DNA of 64,000 nt. It comes from Lyophyllum atratum (Eukaryota > Basidiomycota > Agaricomycetes > Agaricales > Lyophyllaceae). Both the position numbers and the translations under genes were made by a program. The stretch's first letter is position 1, and every line of letters begins with the position of its first letter. Location of the stretch: NCBI GenBank assembly GCA_014905825.1, contig JACGCN010000016.1, positions 868,001-932,000 of the forward strand. The letters run 5' to 3'. The notes under the pieces are model-generated. The model was not told the DNA's origin, made no database searches, and saw nothing but the letters and a program-made list of their open reading frames with translations. Shown piece after piece: positions 11,471-21,756 of the stretch.

Positions 11471-13307
11471 ATGGCCCACCCGACGGCTGATTCATATTGC
11501 CATTCAGGCTCTCACTCTCATCCTCTTCGCGCACTCGTCGACACAATATTGATCGGAATAGAGACTTTGGAAGCAGTCCACGCGATGCACGGAGTTCCAC
11601 TTCCATCACTCGACAAGCCTCATACGCCGACGGCTCTGGACAGTGACGCGTGCATAGCCGGTGCAACCCACCTAATCGTCACAGCAGCGGCTCAACTTAT
11701 AGCCTCTGCTAGAAGGCCCATAGAGACGTTGCAAAGCTATGCGCTAAGCATGTTCATCACTACGTCGCTGGGATTCGCTGTCGAAGCCAACGTAGCCGAC
11801 ATTTTGAAAGGTGCCGGGACTCGGGTCTGTCGCCTTGCCTGCCCGAGATGCTGTCACTCTTGTTCACATTTTCCCCGATATTTTAGGGACTGCATACCAA
11901 GGAAATTGCCGCTGTAAACGGCGTTCATGCTGTGAGAATGGGTGAGCAGTTGGACGAGACTAGAAGCAGCTGGTGTATAATTGAATTAACAAACCAGCAC
12001 GCGTTCTTCGCCACCTGGCGGCCCATAACGTATTTAAGGAAGTCGCCCCTAACGTATTCGCGAATAATCGAATATCATCACTCCTCGCTAAGGTTAAGAG
12101 CTTGGAGGATATCAAGGCGGAGTGCGTCCTTAGGGTATTTCGTTGTACTCCTTCTGACTCACAATGTTTTTCCAGTCCATTGAGTCAATACGAAGGCTCC
12201 GGGGGAGTTGCATGGATTGCACATACGTAAGGCTACAATTATCTTCCGTAAGATTCCTGCTCACATGTCCATTCAGCGCGGATGTATCGCTGAAGAGCAG
12301 CACGGCCCTGTCCACATTCCTGATTAATCCTTGTGGTATGAACGCCCCATTCAACATTGCAATGGATGAGAATGGTACAATCTGGGAATGGTTCAAAAAG
12401 CCCGAGAACCTCATGTGTGGCCAGCGATTTACCGAGGCAATGAAAGGCGCAGCCGCCCATTACCCACCTGAGCTTTATACAACGGGTATGTTCAGATCTT
12501 TATAACCCCGCACGGCGTTCTGAACATCTTCACATCAAGCTATAGGTTGGAACGATCTCCAACCAGACGAGGTTGTTGTTGACATTGGAGGGGGCGTAGG
12601 TAATGTTACATTCATTCTTGCACAGGCCTTTCCCCATCTGCGGTATGTCGTGCAAGATTTGGAAAAAAATACCCCAGAAGCTAAAAAGGTTTTACCTTGC
12701 CTATCCGCTCAGAGAGGCATTGCTTACCGTTTCTATAGTTTTGGGCTGACACATCTCCCCAGCACATCTGCAGTGGCCAGGTCAACATCCAAGGTATGAG
12801 GCTATCATTCTTTAAATATTGGCGATCTTGTACTTATCCAGCCCCTCAGCTCATGACTTTTTTCATCCACAACCGGTCAGAGCTGCGGCAGTTTATTTCC
12901 TGCGCTTCATTGTACACGATTGGCCGGATATGGAGAACGTCAAGATTCTGAAGAACATTCGGGACGCCGCCAGCCCGTCATCCAAGCTTGTCCTGTTTGA
13001 CATCGTCATTTCCCATGCTTGCCGGAAGAAACCATCACCATTCGCTGGCACGAGCTCAAGCGAACAATTGCCGTCTATCGAGATTCTTCCACCCGGGGTC
13101 GATTGGGCTACAGCTATTGACATGCAGGTACACGAATATGCTTCTTACCAATACTTCGATTCTCATGCTTTACAGATGCTGAACCTCTTTAACGCACGAG
13201 AACGAACACTGAATGAATTCATCGAACTTGGGAAAGCGTCTGGTTGGAAATTCGATTTGCTAAAGCACGGAAATCCCCTATCGGCGATAGTTTTCTCTCC
13301 TGCGTGA
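11471..13307 (+). CDS. S-adenosylmethionine-dependent O-methyltransferase (fungal secondary-metabolite type)
   Basis: Multi-exon gene for an O-methyltransferase of the plant/fungal small-molecule type (winged-helix dimerisation domain plus Rossmann catalytic domain), related in layout to sterigmatocystin 8-O-methyltransferase. The N-terminal part (LARVLRHLAAHNVFKEVAPN as spliced) is the winged helix. The cofactor-binding glycine motif is VVVDIGGGVGNV near 12575. The motif FLRFIVHDWPD near 12905 carries the catalytic-type His-Asp-Trp, and the end SGWKFDLLKHGNPLSAIVF is the usual C-terminus. Introns follow codons for KGAGTR, AVRM, DIKA, IAHT, LYTT, EAKK and VNI; all borders can be matched. All motifs are intact, so the enzyme is probably active. 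Substrate is unknown; no polyketide synthase, P450 or other biosynthetic gene lies in the window, so it is not part of an evident cluster here. Confidence 0.9.
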
Positions 13308-13703
13308 CACCTCTTGTGTATCTCGTCAATTCATCCGTTACGATAGCTTTACGACGACTCGGACTCATGACGACGATAAAGAACATATATTTTTATAGTC
13401 AACGCGGCGCCGTATGAACTTAGATTAAAGAACTTATGTGACAAGCAGCTTCAATCAGACTGGATTTGATGGGTCTCTGCCCCAGCACTTGGGATGCGAA
13501 GACCTGACCTTCGTGATATCATGATGTCCCAGAGCAATCAAAAGGAATATGGCACCTGTGTGGCACTTAGAATCTTGCGGCTACTCGAGTATGGGTCCGG
13601 GACGTCCGACGTGACAAGTGACGTTGCCACCATCCAAAAGTTCCATGTAAAATGTGAAATTAACGAGAACAGCGACACATCCTTGTAAAGCCAAAGATGG
13701 GGA
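13308..13703. other. intergenic region between convergent genes
   Basis: Stretch between the O-methyltransferase stop and the stop of the minus-strand nucleotidyltransferase-like gene; most likely two 3' untranslated regions. A 64-codon open frame at 13494-13688 has no recognisable feature. Confidence 0.4.
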
Positions 13704-14626
13704 TTATCGGATGATCTCGCGGTACATACTATCGTCAACTTGACCTCCTTTCTCCAATATGTCTGCCAGTCTCTTCGATGCTAGTATATGGCGGATGTAA
13801 TTTCGTCCGCCCACGGCGCACCCAGCGTCGAAGGCCCACATAGTGGCTGAGGTGGGCTGGAGGTAATCCCATATCGTCCTCCAAACCAGTGCCGCTCCTC
13901 CGTTGATGTCTGGTGGATCCTGATCGAGGAGAGCGCGGATTTGATCAGCATATTCAAACGACAAGGAGATTAGCATAGTGCGGATGGGATGATGAAGCGG
14001 GTGAATATCCAACAACTCGACGACCTTCTTGAGCTCTTGAACGCACTCTTGGCGCGCAGCCTCTTGGGCGGGGTGAATAAAACCCTGCACGAAGTCAATT
14101 TTCGCGCGACAGCGGGAAGATTGTCGGATACCTCGTATGTCTGCACAGTGGTGACTTGATTCTTGATATTTTTGACTGCTCCGGCGATAAGATTCAACCT
14201 TTTGAGGCCATCATTAAGATAGGCCATAGCCTCCCGACGAAGATGTTCGACATCTCGACGATTTCCGTAAACTGAACGACTCGAAAGTAGCGCTTCAAGA
14301 CGGACGTGGCCCCAGGCCCAATCCGGTCCTTGCCAGATACACATGAGGGAGATTTCGCGCCCGCACGCCTGGGCAAGGTCTAGAAAGCGTGAGAGATAAC
14401 AACAGCAAGACAGGGGAAGGGACTCGCTTTCACGAAGATCTATAGGTTCACCAGAACGCTCATGCTCCTTCAGGACGATGAGGATATCGACATCGGATTC
14501 TTCGTGGGCACGATTACGGGCCACAGAACCGAAGACGCCTGCCCAAAGTATGTCCGTTTGATAGTCCTCATTCTGCCAGATGGGAGCGGTACATCTTTGT
14601 ATTTGATCGAAGGTGGGAACAGACAT
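13704..14626 (-). CDS. minimal nucleotidyltransferase-like (MNT-type) protein
   Basis: Two exons encode 291 residues if translation starts at 14626 (MSVPTFDQIQ). The N-terminal part has the nucleotidyltransferase fingerprint: the helix-turn GVFGSVARNRAHEESDVDI gives Gly33-Ser34 and the metal-binding pair Asp45-x-Asp47, spaced as in small MNT/kanamycin-nucleotidyltransferase-fold proteins. The rest is helical with no assigned domain. The intron (14085-14131, 47 bp) is needed to join the two frames: the first exon ends TTVQTYE and the next begins GFIHPAQEA. The frame stays open upstream to ATGs at 14722 and 14977; the extension from 14722 (MHPRFITLGRLSIRPTATY...) is rich in Arg and Ser and lacks acidic residues, like a mitochondrial presequence. 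Reaction and substrate are unknown. A HEPN-type partner is not evident. Confidence 0.75.
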
Positions 14627-15157
14627 GGTGGAAAGTCGACGGTGAGAGCTTGAATAGGAGCGAGGATACGTTGCAGTTGGACGGATGCTCAGTCGTCCGA
14701 GAGTGATGAAGCGCGGATGCATGCAACCATTCGAGGCTCTGAGGGTTGCAGTGCAAGGTGCCTCGCGTGATATGTGACTGTGTGACTGCGCGATCGCCCT
14801 GAAGTTCGAACTAGTTTGAACGTGCCGGCCGCTCGTTTCGTTTCTGGCAACCAGTGGAGAGGCGCAATGCCTGCGCACTCTACGCTGCCTACGCCGACAA
14901 ATCCATGACAAAAATATCACGGAGGATATTGCTATTATGCACAAGTTGCTAGTATGCACAGATATAGCCATGTTCATTTAACTTGCACCGCTTCTTCGTC
15001 AGGGTGGCGCACGCAACGTGTGGCGTAACAATCACCCGGGTCTGAGGAGACCTTGGCATGATGCCTCGACTCACAACTCAGTACTCAGGCATCAGCGCTC
15101 AGCATTCAACAGATAGTGATGAATCCATATTTGAAATCGAAATTTAAACCTCGAAGA
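14627..15157. other. region between the nucleotidyltransferase-like gene and SRP68
   Basis: The left part (to 14722 or 14977) may be N-terminal coding sequence of the nucleotidyltransferase-like gene. From about 14980 to 15157 no gene is visible; this should hold its promoter and the SRP68 3' flank. Confidence 0.4.
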
Positions 15158-17306
15158 TCAACTCTTCCCCCACCACCCACCCAACAAACTGCTCAACCCA
15201 CCACGGCTAGGGGCAGCAGGTTCAGGCGTCGGTGCTCTGACTTCCTCTACTTTCGCCTTCGCCACCGGCTTCTTCTCCTTCTCCGCTACCGCCTTTTGCT
15301 GCTGCTGCTGCTGCTGCTGCTCCACCTTTGCAGGCGCCGCAGTCTGTTTCCCCGCACGCACCAACAGCCGATCCATATCCAGCTCCACATAATTCAATGC
15401 AATATTGAAGAACAGCGGCTTCTCGTACCGCCTCGCCGCCTCGCCCTCCGGATCTACAGCCCCCCCGTTATGCGCGAACCATTCGCGCTTGAAGTGCAGG
15501 CTATCGGAGGCGAGTGCGCTCTCGAGGTCCTTGACTTCGGCGGAGGCGAGAGGGAAGTAAGCAGGAGTGCCTGTGGCAATGGGGTCAGAGGCGGAAAGGG
15601 AGAGCGCGGAGACCGTCTCGCGGACATGGATGTTCGCATGTTGAATGAGTGTCAGTGCTTCGGCGTATCGCTTGACGGGAGCATAGCAGCGCGCTAGGAA
15701 TAGACATCTATAAAATATTTAGTTATTTCTATTATGGTAGGAAGGTGAGGAATACGGACCTTCTAGCTTTGGTGAACGATGTTCGTCCCTCGACAGCAGC
15801 AGCCAAATCCGGGTTGTCGTCGACGATGCTCAGTGTGCGCATCTGATCTAGACTTTGCAGGACGGTGTCAAGCAGTTTGACAACAGCAGGATAAAGTCTG
15901 CTATCGACTCGTTCTGGTCTGGATTTCTGATCAGCTGCCTTCTTGGCGGGACCAGTCTTCGACGTGGATAGCAGGACGGAGACGAGCAGGAGATCACGCT
16001 GGATGCGTCTCGAGAGGAGCTGATATACGATGTATGCATGGACGAACTGGATGTCGCGGCTACCAGCTGCTCCAAGTGCGCCGGAAGAAGTGCTTCCGTT
16101 CAACTGAAATTCGCTTAGTATCACCTCGGGCTTGAATGACAGAAAATATATATTTACCTGCTGTGCCTCCATAAGCTTTCTCGCCACCTCCTCCGCATCA
16201 CTCAACGCCAACAAAATGGCATCATAGGCAGCCACACCCTTCTTCGAACGGGTATCCTTCTTCTCATCATCCAATCTCCTTTCCGCTTCCTGCACCTTGA
16301 GCAACACATCCACCAACTCCGGATTCCTCACCGGCACGGGTATTCCCTCCCAACTCAGCTCCCTAAGCCTCTTCCTACCTTCTTCGCCACCGCCCACTTG
16401 CCCAAGTCCCTCTATCAGCTTCCCACACCCCTGGACGAGCTCATCCCTCCACCTCCCGCTCACCTCCTTTACAATCGCATCTACATCATACGCCCTCTCC
16501 CGTCCAAGCTCATGCGCACAATACCGGATCTCAGGCCCGATCTCGTCCGCAAACAGGACATACAACGCCTGCTCCCTGCTCGTCCCCGCCTTCTCTGCCA
16601 ATACATCCAGCAGACCCCTGGCGACACCCAGCTGCGCCAGCGCGTCGTCAAAGTCGTCCCGGGCGCGCAGAAAGCGGCCGTTCAGCACGAGCGTGTAGAC
16701 AGTCGCCTGGAGGAGGTAGGCGGTGCTGAGGCGGCGTGCGGCGTGGAGAGTCTGGGCATGTGAGAGGAGCTGTGTGGCCCAGTGGACGGCGCGGCGGAAT
16801 CGGCCCGTGGCGCTGTGGCGAAGGGTGCTGGCTTGGGCCTCGTTGGCGGGCTTGAGGGCCTGAGCAGAGAGGTCTTGGGAGAAGGCCCAGGCGCGCTCAG
16901 CTTCGAGGAGAAGTAGTTGGAGGCTATAAGGGCGATAAGGCGTTGCAAGGGTTAAGGTAGGGATGAGACACGCACTGTCCGTCCTTGATGTTCTCCGAGT
17001 TGAGTGGTGGGAGTTTCTTGAAGTCACGGCCCTTTCCATGGGTCATTTTTAGCGTCGAGCGCAGTCGATGAGTGCGGTTTGCGCAATGTTTTCTGTGAGA
17101 GCGAAATATTAGCATCTACCGTAGATATACCCCAGTCCTACAGCGCACCGATAACGAGTAAAATCATTATATCTGAGGCCATAGGCGCTCCTCTGTTCAT
17201 TCGCGAGCTGCAGCGCTGTCCATCTATTTTCAGTTTCCAGCTATCTGACTAGAGTTCCACGCGTACCTCCGAACACAACTATTGGTTTCGTACCCTCGTC
17301 TACCAT
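15158..17306 (-). CDS. signal recognition particle subunit SRP68
   Basis: SRP68 binds 7SL RNA and SRP72 in the cytosolic particle that brings ribosomes to the ER. Early exons read LQLANEQRSAYGLRYNDFTR then YRKHCANRTHRLRSTLK, the conserved RNA-binding N-terminus. A long tetratricopeptide-like helical region follows (16900-15760), and the last exon ends with LSSLLGGWWGKS. An eight-residue Gln tract (CAG-type, 15298-15321) lies in the C-terminal linker. The first coding exon is uncertain: the conserved block is open only back to about 17232, where a splice acceptor is required. The ATG at 17304-17306 (MVDEGTKPIVVF) is the best candidate, but the joining intron phase does not fit simply, so the 5' end is approximate. 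Confidence 0.9.
15298..15321. repeat. (GCT)8 trinucleotide repeat in SRP68
   Basis: Eight perfect GCT triplets on the plus strand encode a Gln tract in the low-complexity C-terminal linker of SRP68. Such runs are prone to length change between strains. Confidence 0.85.
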
Positions 17307-17540
17307 TTCCTATCAGATGTCGGTGATTTGAGTGAGTTCAAGATGGACGCAGCAGGTTCTCGAAGGTGGTAGAACGAGCGCAAAGATCAAGTGGACAAGT
17401 TAGAAAGGCGACACGTCCGATCAGCGATCGCATCTCCGTCCAGCCCCCGCCCTGAGCCTCCCTGAACACTCCCATTTTGTCAAGTTCGCCGCCAATTTCC
17501 ATCTTCTCCCTCTCTCACCAGTGGCACCTCCCCGTCCTCC
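17307..17540. promoter_or_regulatory. shared divergent promoter, SRP68 / GET3
   Basis: The 234 bp between the candidate SRP68 start and the GET3 ATG, pyrimidine-rich on the plus strand near the GET3 start. No TATA box is seen. Both genes act in ER protein targeting. Confidence 0.55.
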
Positions 17541-19026
17541 ATGTCCACCGAACTTCTTCCCCCAACCCTTCAGAATGTCCTCGATCAGACGAGTCTCAAG
17601 TGGATCTTCTGCGGTCCGTGTCTATCTGCCTCTCGCAACGTCTCCCCGCTCATCCCTTGTATTCAGGTGGCAAGGGTGGTGTAGGCAAGTCACCCAGCCT
17701 CGGATAGTGTCAAACTAGCTCACAGATGATTCGTGCCTTGTTTGCGATTAGGCAAAACCACAACTTCATGTTCGCTCGCGATACAACTCGCCCAGGTCCG
17801 CAAATCTGTCTTGCTCATCGTGCGTACTGTCGTCTCCGTCTATTACCTTCCATTCCCTCATTATTCCCTACATCGTATATGTGCTCATCCTCCGATGCGC
17901 TGTGTGTAAACTCAACCTCCAGTCCACCGACCCCGCACACAACCTCTCCGACGCCTTCGGGCAGAAGTTCTCCAAGGACGCGACGAAGGTGAACGGGTTC
18001 GAGAACTTGTTTGCCATGGAGATCGACCCGACGAGCTCGATCCAAGAAATGGTTGAGCAATGTGCGTCTCTTCCCCTTCACCCCGCAGCTTCCCCGCATT
18101 CTAATCTAACTCGACCTATACAGCGGACTCGAACGGCATGATGGGCTCGATGATGCAGGACCTTGCCTTCGCCATCCCTGGTGTCGACGAAGCCATGTCG
18201 TTCGCGGAGATCATGAAGTGCGTCTCACTCCCCACTTCGCAACAGTCCAATCCCCTAATCCCGGCATAGGCACGTCAAGTCGATGGAATACTCTGTGATC
18301 GTGTTTGACACAGCACCGACGGGGCACACCCTGCGCTTCCTCTCCTTCCCGACCGTACTCGAAAAGGCGCTCGGCAAGCTCAGCTCTCTTGGGTCGCGTT
18401 TCGGGCCTATGATCAGCCAAGTAAGTTCTTGCCTCATAGTTACTTCCCGAACGTAACATACTGAACCAAAATGGCAGATGTCGAGTATGATGGGTGGCGA
18501 GGCTGGCTCGCAGGAGGATATGTTCGCGAAGCTTGACGCGATGCGCGCTGTCATCACAGAGGTCAACACCCAGTTCAAGGATCCCGTAAGTATCTCTGCT
18601 GTTCCCTTCGCAAAGAGACATACAGACTCACGCGTCTTCAGGAAAAAACGACATTCGTCTGCGTGTGCATCTCCGAGTTCTTATCGCTGTACGAGACGGA
18701 GCGGCTGGTACAGGAGCTAACGACGTACGAGATCGACACACATAACATTGTGGTGAACCAGCTGCTCTTCCCCAAGAAATGTGCGTCATCTTCCCCTTTC
18801 ACGGTCTTTGCTGTCGTTCTGAGGGACAACTACAGCATCGCAATGCGAGCACTGCTCCGTGCGGCATAGGATGCAGCAAAAGTACCTCGCGGAGGCACAC
18901 GAACTATATGACGAGTTCTTCCACATTGTGCAGCTACCATTGCTCACGGAGGAAGTGCGGGGGCCCGAGAAGCTCAAGGAGTTTAGTAAGATGCTCGTGG
19001 AGCCTTATGTGCCGCCTCAGGATTAA
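17541..19026 (+). CDS. GET3: GET3 (ASNA1/ArsA-family) ATPase for tail-anchored protein insertion
   Basis: Cytosolic homodimeric ATPase that receives tail-anchored membrane proteins and delivers them to the ER receptor. The start [19 protein letters not shown] is the usual fungal N-terminus. The deviant Walker A is [20 protein letters not shown], followed by switch I ([18 protein letters not shown]), the helical domain ([20 protein letters not shown]), switch II ([14 protein letters not shown]), and the late block [16 protein letters not shown]. The Cys pair of the zinc site falls at the following exon junction, where the sequence gives CEHC. The end is [11 protein letters not shown]. The P-loop is split by two introns around an 18-nt exon (17667-17684), and the second of these starts with GC instead of GT (17685-17751). 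Remaining introns are ordinary. The frame is intact across all motifs. Confidence 0.95.
17685..17751 (+). other. GC-AG intron inside the GET3 P-loop
   Basis: To read the invariant [11 protein letters not shown] the splice must join GTAG to GCAAAACC, so the intron begins gcaagt and ends gattag (67 bp). The preceding intron (17614-17666) is a normal GT-AG intron of 53 bp, leaving an 18-nt exon between them. The donor differs from a consensus GTAAGT-like site only by the T to C change plus local context. Confidence 0.85.
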
Positions 19027-19321
19027 GAGCGAAATGGGTAGTTTTGTACACGAATTAATGTTATGGTATGGACTGGGGTCGATCCGCTTTATTTTTGCTT
19101 TTCTCCACTACGAATCCGCGAGTTGAAGATATCCGTGTAAAATCACGAGTCCCGCGCCAGCCACTTCGATCGATAGAAACTTGAGAGGCAGCATAGATAA
19201 CCAAGAATGAGCAGTATGACAAGAGGGGTCTGTAAACAGTGGTACTTATACTATTATCGACCTTCTGCGTGAATCCAGGACCTGGCATATATATGATGTT
19301 TTGCAGTTTGTGGCATCGGAT
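19027..19321. other. GET3 3' flank
   Basis: About 300 bp between the GET3 stop and the first transposon end. No open frame of note; probably 3' untranslated region and terminator sequences. Confidence 0.4.
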
Positions 19322-19978
19322 TAGCTACGTTCAAAGTTGGGCCGCGACTGTCGTGGTTGCGGTCGCGGCTCATCACCTGACCATATTTTTGATAGTCCGC
19401 CGGAGGCTGCCGTGTGACCCTCAATGACGCCCAGTGAAAATCTGCGTCTACGCCTTGTTGAGTCTACTGTGTGGAAAAAAGTCTTATTTCTACGAAGTTT
19501 CATATATTGAGTGCTTCGCATTTTTTCTCAGTTTTTTAAAACACATAAAGGATTGTGAATGTAAGTAAAAGTCACTCAGGGATATGACTCAATAACTCAA
19601 GGCACGACGGCAACAGAATATGTATTCATGAAGCAGAGATCTCCTTATAAGCTTGAGGAGCATATTACAATGAACCTTGCTGGGTAGCCTTGAACAATTC
19701 AGATATGACCAGCTACTGGTAGGTTGGAACAGATATGTAAACTTTAAACTGGTATTAAATAAACTAATTTCAGACCTGGAGTGTAGAACAGACATATTTA
19801 ATGATTCGGAGATGGGATGCAGCTCTCGCTGACTCGCACGTAGAAATGCGCGCCTCGCTGGTCAGAAACTTGCGTTGTAACGCCTGCGCCGGGGTTACAA
19901 TCGGACTACCAAATTAACGTCAGGTGACGAGTCGCGACCGCAACCACGACAGTCGCGGCCCAACTTTGAACGTAGCTA
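19322..19978. mobile_element. MITE-like element with long terminal inverted repeats and TA target sites
   Basis: The stretch 19324-19380 (gctacgttcaaagttgggcc...) is repeated as its reverse complement at 19920-19976 with two mismatches in 57 bp, and weaker similarity runs on for about another 18 bp inward. A TA dinucleotide flanks each end (19322-19323 and 19977-19978), as expected for Tc1/mariner-type insertion. The 653-bp body has no transposase frame, so it is a non-autonomous (MITE-like) element. The near-identity of the repeats points to a fairly recent insertion or to selection on transposase binding ends. Confidence 0.85.
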
Positions 19979-20055
19979 TTGTTTTGCTGCCGCGCGAATA
20001 GAGGACCCCCGAAAGCCACCCAAAATGTCTGATCCCAAATGAGCCAAAATCCGCG

Positions 20056-20134
20056 ATTTTTATCCGGACACTTTTGGCCAGGTTTTTATCCGGACGGCGA
20101 ATCAGCCATCCCAAAAAGTGGATTTTTATCCGGA
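20056..20134 (+). repeat. left subterminal array, three TTTTTATCCGGA copies
   Basis: Copies at 20056-20069, 20082-20095 and 20122-20134, all in the same orientation. The first shares cgcgatttttatccggac with the first copy of the right-hand array. Confidence 0.9.
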
Positions 20135-20660
20135 TCCCTACATCAGGCCTTCGTTTTTTCCCAAAAATTTTTCCCGCTGCGCGAGCAACCGTTCAGGCGC
20201 CCTCAGTAGGTCCCAGGAAGTGATCAGGAATAGTTGGAGCATCTCTCTACCAGCTGTACATCTTTGAACATGTCCAATTGCTTTTTTAGCCCGAGTTTCA
20301 CCCTTAAGAAGGGCTTTGACAGCCTTAATTACACTCGCCGTGTTGTCTTCTTTCAACTTCTTGAAAATTCCGCAATCGGCGTCTGATATTTTAAGCCATA
20401 TCCAATAACAATGGGGGCCTCAGAAAGCTGAAACAGGAGTGCCGCAGAAGGGAGGAATTCGACGCGTTTCACACGAAGGAGAAAGAACCGACTCTTCAAT
20501 CGTGTACAATTGCCCAACACTGCGCTACAAAGATACGTGGTGATAGTGTAGGAGCTCGAGCGCTTGATGACATATTTTCTTGCACTTCACAACATCCCGG
20601 GATCGAACCTCGAGGTGCCCAATATCTATCCGGTCAGCAATCAGAGGTCTGAACCTCGCG

Positions 20661-20766
20661 ATTTTTATCCGGACGCCCAACTCAAGGATTTCGACCGAAT
20701 TTTGCGAGTTTTTATCCGGACAGACCTGTTGCATTGCTCCCAAAATCCTCCAATTCTTATCCGGAC
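20661..20766 (+). repeat. right subterminal array, three TTTTTATCCGGA copies
   Basis: Copies at 20661-20674, 20708-20721 and 20753-20766, the last with one mismatch (attcttatccggac). Same orientation as the left array, about 600 bp away. Confidence 0.9.
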
Positions 20767-21038
20767 AGGGATCAGGTCGCTTAGGGCGCTTTCGGGGGTC
20801 CTGCGAATAGCTGTATGTGCGCTAATTAGGACGTTCTTGCCTGTCAAAGCAGTTGTGCGAACATGTCGGGTCTGGTGGAGATCAGTGATCGACGATCGGG
20901 CACATCGCAATCCGCAACCTGTGATTGGCCAGCTGATATCAACACACCTAAATACCATGTGTCAGCTCACTCGGTGGAGAAAATCAGCGCATTTATCACC
21001 AGTCACCGACGTCTACAGCCTTCATCGTGCCGCATACG

Positions 21039-21756
21039 ATGTCTTCCCACCTCGCCGCCCGCCTGGCGCATGCTTCGAGACACTCTGCCTTACCATTCCT
21101 GTACCCGTGCTGCGCACTCCCAGCCGTTCCTGCCCGACGAGCCATGATGTCGGCATTCCGCTCGCATCCGGGCACACCTAGTCTCGACTCACCACCCTCT
21201 GCACCCTCCACGTCCTCCACACCTACACCGCCACCAGCGCTTATCGCAGATGCAGCTGCACCACAAACTGCGGCGCGTCCGCCGCCGCTGCCGAAAGTTG
21301 AGAAGGCACGGCCCAAGATCCGGTCATCTAAGGCTGCACTGACGATAGTGCGTCTTTCGTACTCTATACATGTTACTAAGCTTATACATTGCTGTAGACA
21401 CCCAAGGCCGTGGGACGGCTGCAGGCGCTACTGCGGGGGCCGACCCCGCAAACGATACGGATCGGGGTGCGGAATAAGGGGTGCGCGGGCTTGTCATACC
21501 ACCTAGAGTATGTGGAAAAGGCGGGCCGGTTTGACGAGGTTGTGGAGCAAGACGGTGTGCGGGTGCTGATTGACAGCAAGGCACTGTTTTCGATAATCGG
21601 GAGTGAGATGGACTGGACAGAGGATGCGCTGAGGTGAGCCGGATGATCATTGTGCTGTGTGCTTGCTAATGTGGCTGCAGCTCCAAGTTTTCGTTCAAGA
21701 ACCCGAATATCAGAGACGCGTGTGGGTGCGGGGAGTCATTTGCAGTAGGATCATAG
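21039..21756 (+). CDS. ISA1: ISA1-type (A-type) iron-sulfur cluster assembly protein
   Basis: Mitochondrial A-type carrier used, with its partners, to make [4Fe-4S] clusters. Exon 1 encodes an Arg/Ala/Pro-rich, acid-poor leader (MSSHLAARLAHASRHSAL...) that fits a mitochondrial presequence plus a disordered linker. The conserved domain starts at ALTITPKAVGRLQALL and continues IRIGVRNKGCAGLSYHLEY, with the first ligand Cys, and DSKALFSIIGSEMDW. The last exon has NPNIRDACGCGESF, supplying the CGC pair. All three conserved Cys are present. Two introns: after ALTI, and within the codon before SKFSFKNPN. ISA1 is preferred over ISA2 because of the GCAGLSY and CGCGESF motifs. Confidence 0.93.

Larger units (their letters stand above)
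19994..20810. mobile_element. non-autonomous hAT-like element with exact 8-bp target duplication
   Basis: The octamer gcgaatag occurs at 19994-20001 and again at 20803-20810. Directly inside it are perfect 15-bp inverted ends, aggacccccgaaagc (20002-20016) and its complement (20788-20802). An 8-bp duplication with short inverted ends is the hallmark of the hAT superfamily. The 801-bp body carries six copies of a TTTTTATCCGGA motif, three near each end, and no intact transposase. It lies only 15 bp from the neighbouring TA-flanked element. Merlin or P-type elements also make duplications of about 8 bp, so the superfamily call is an inference. Confidence 0.8.
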
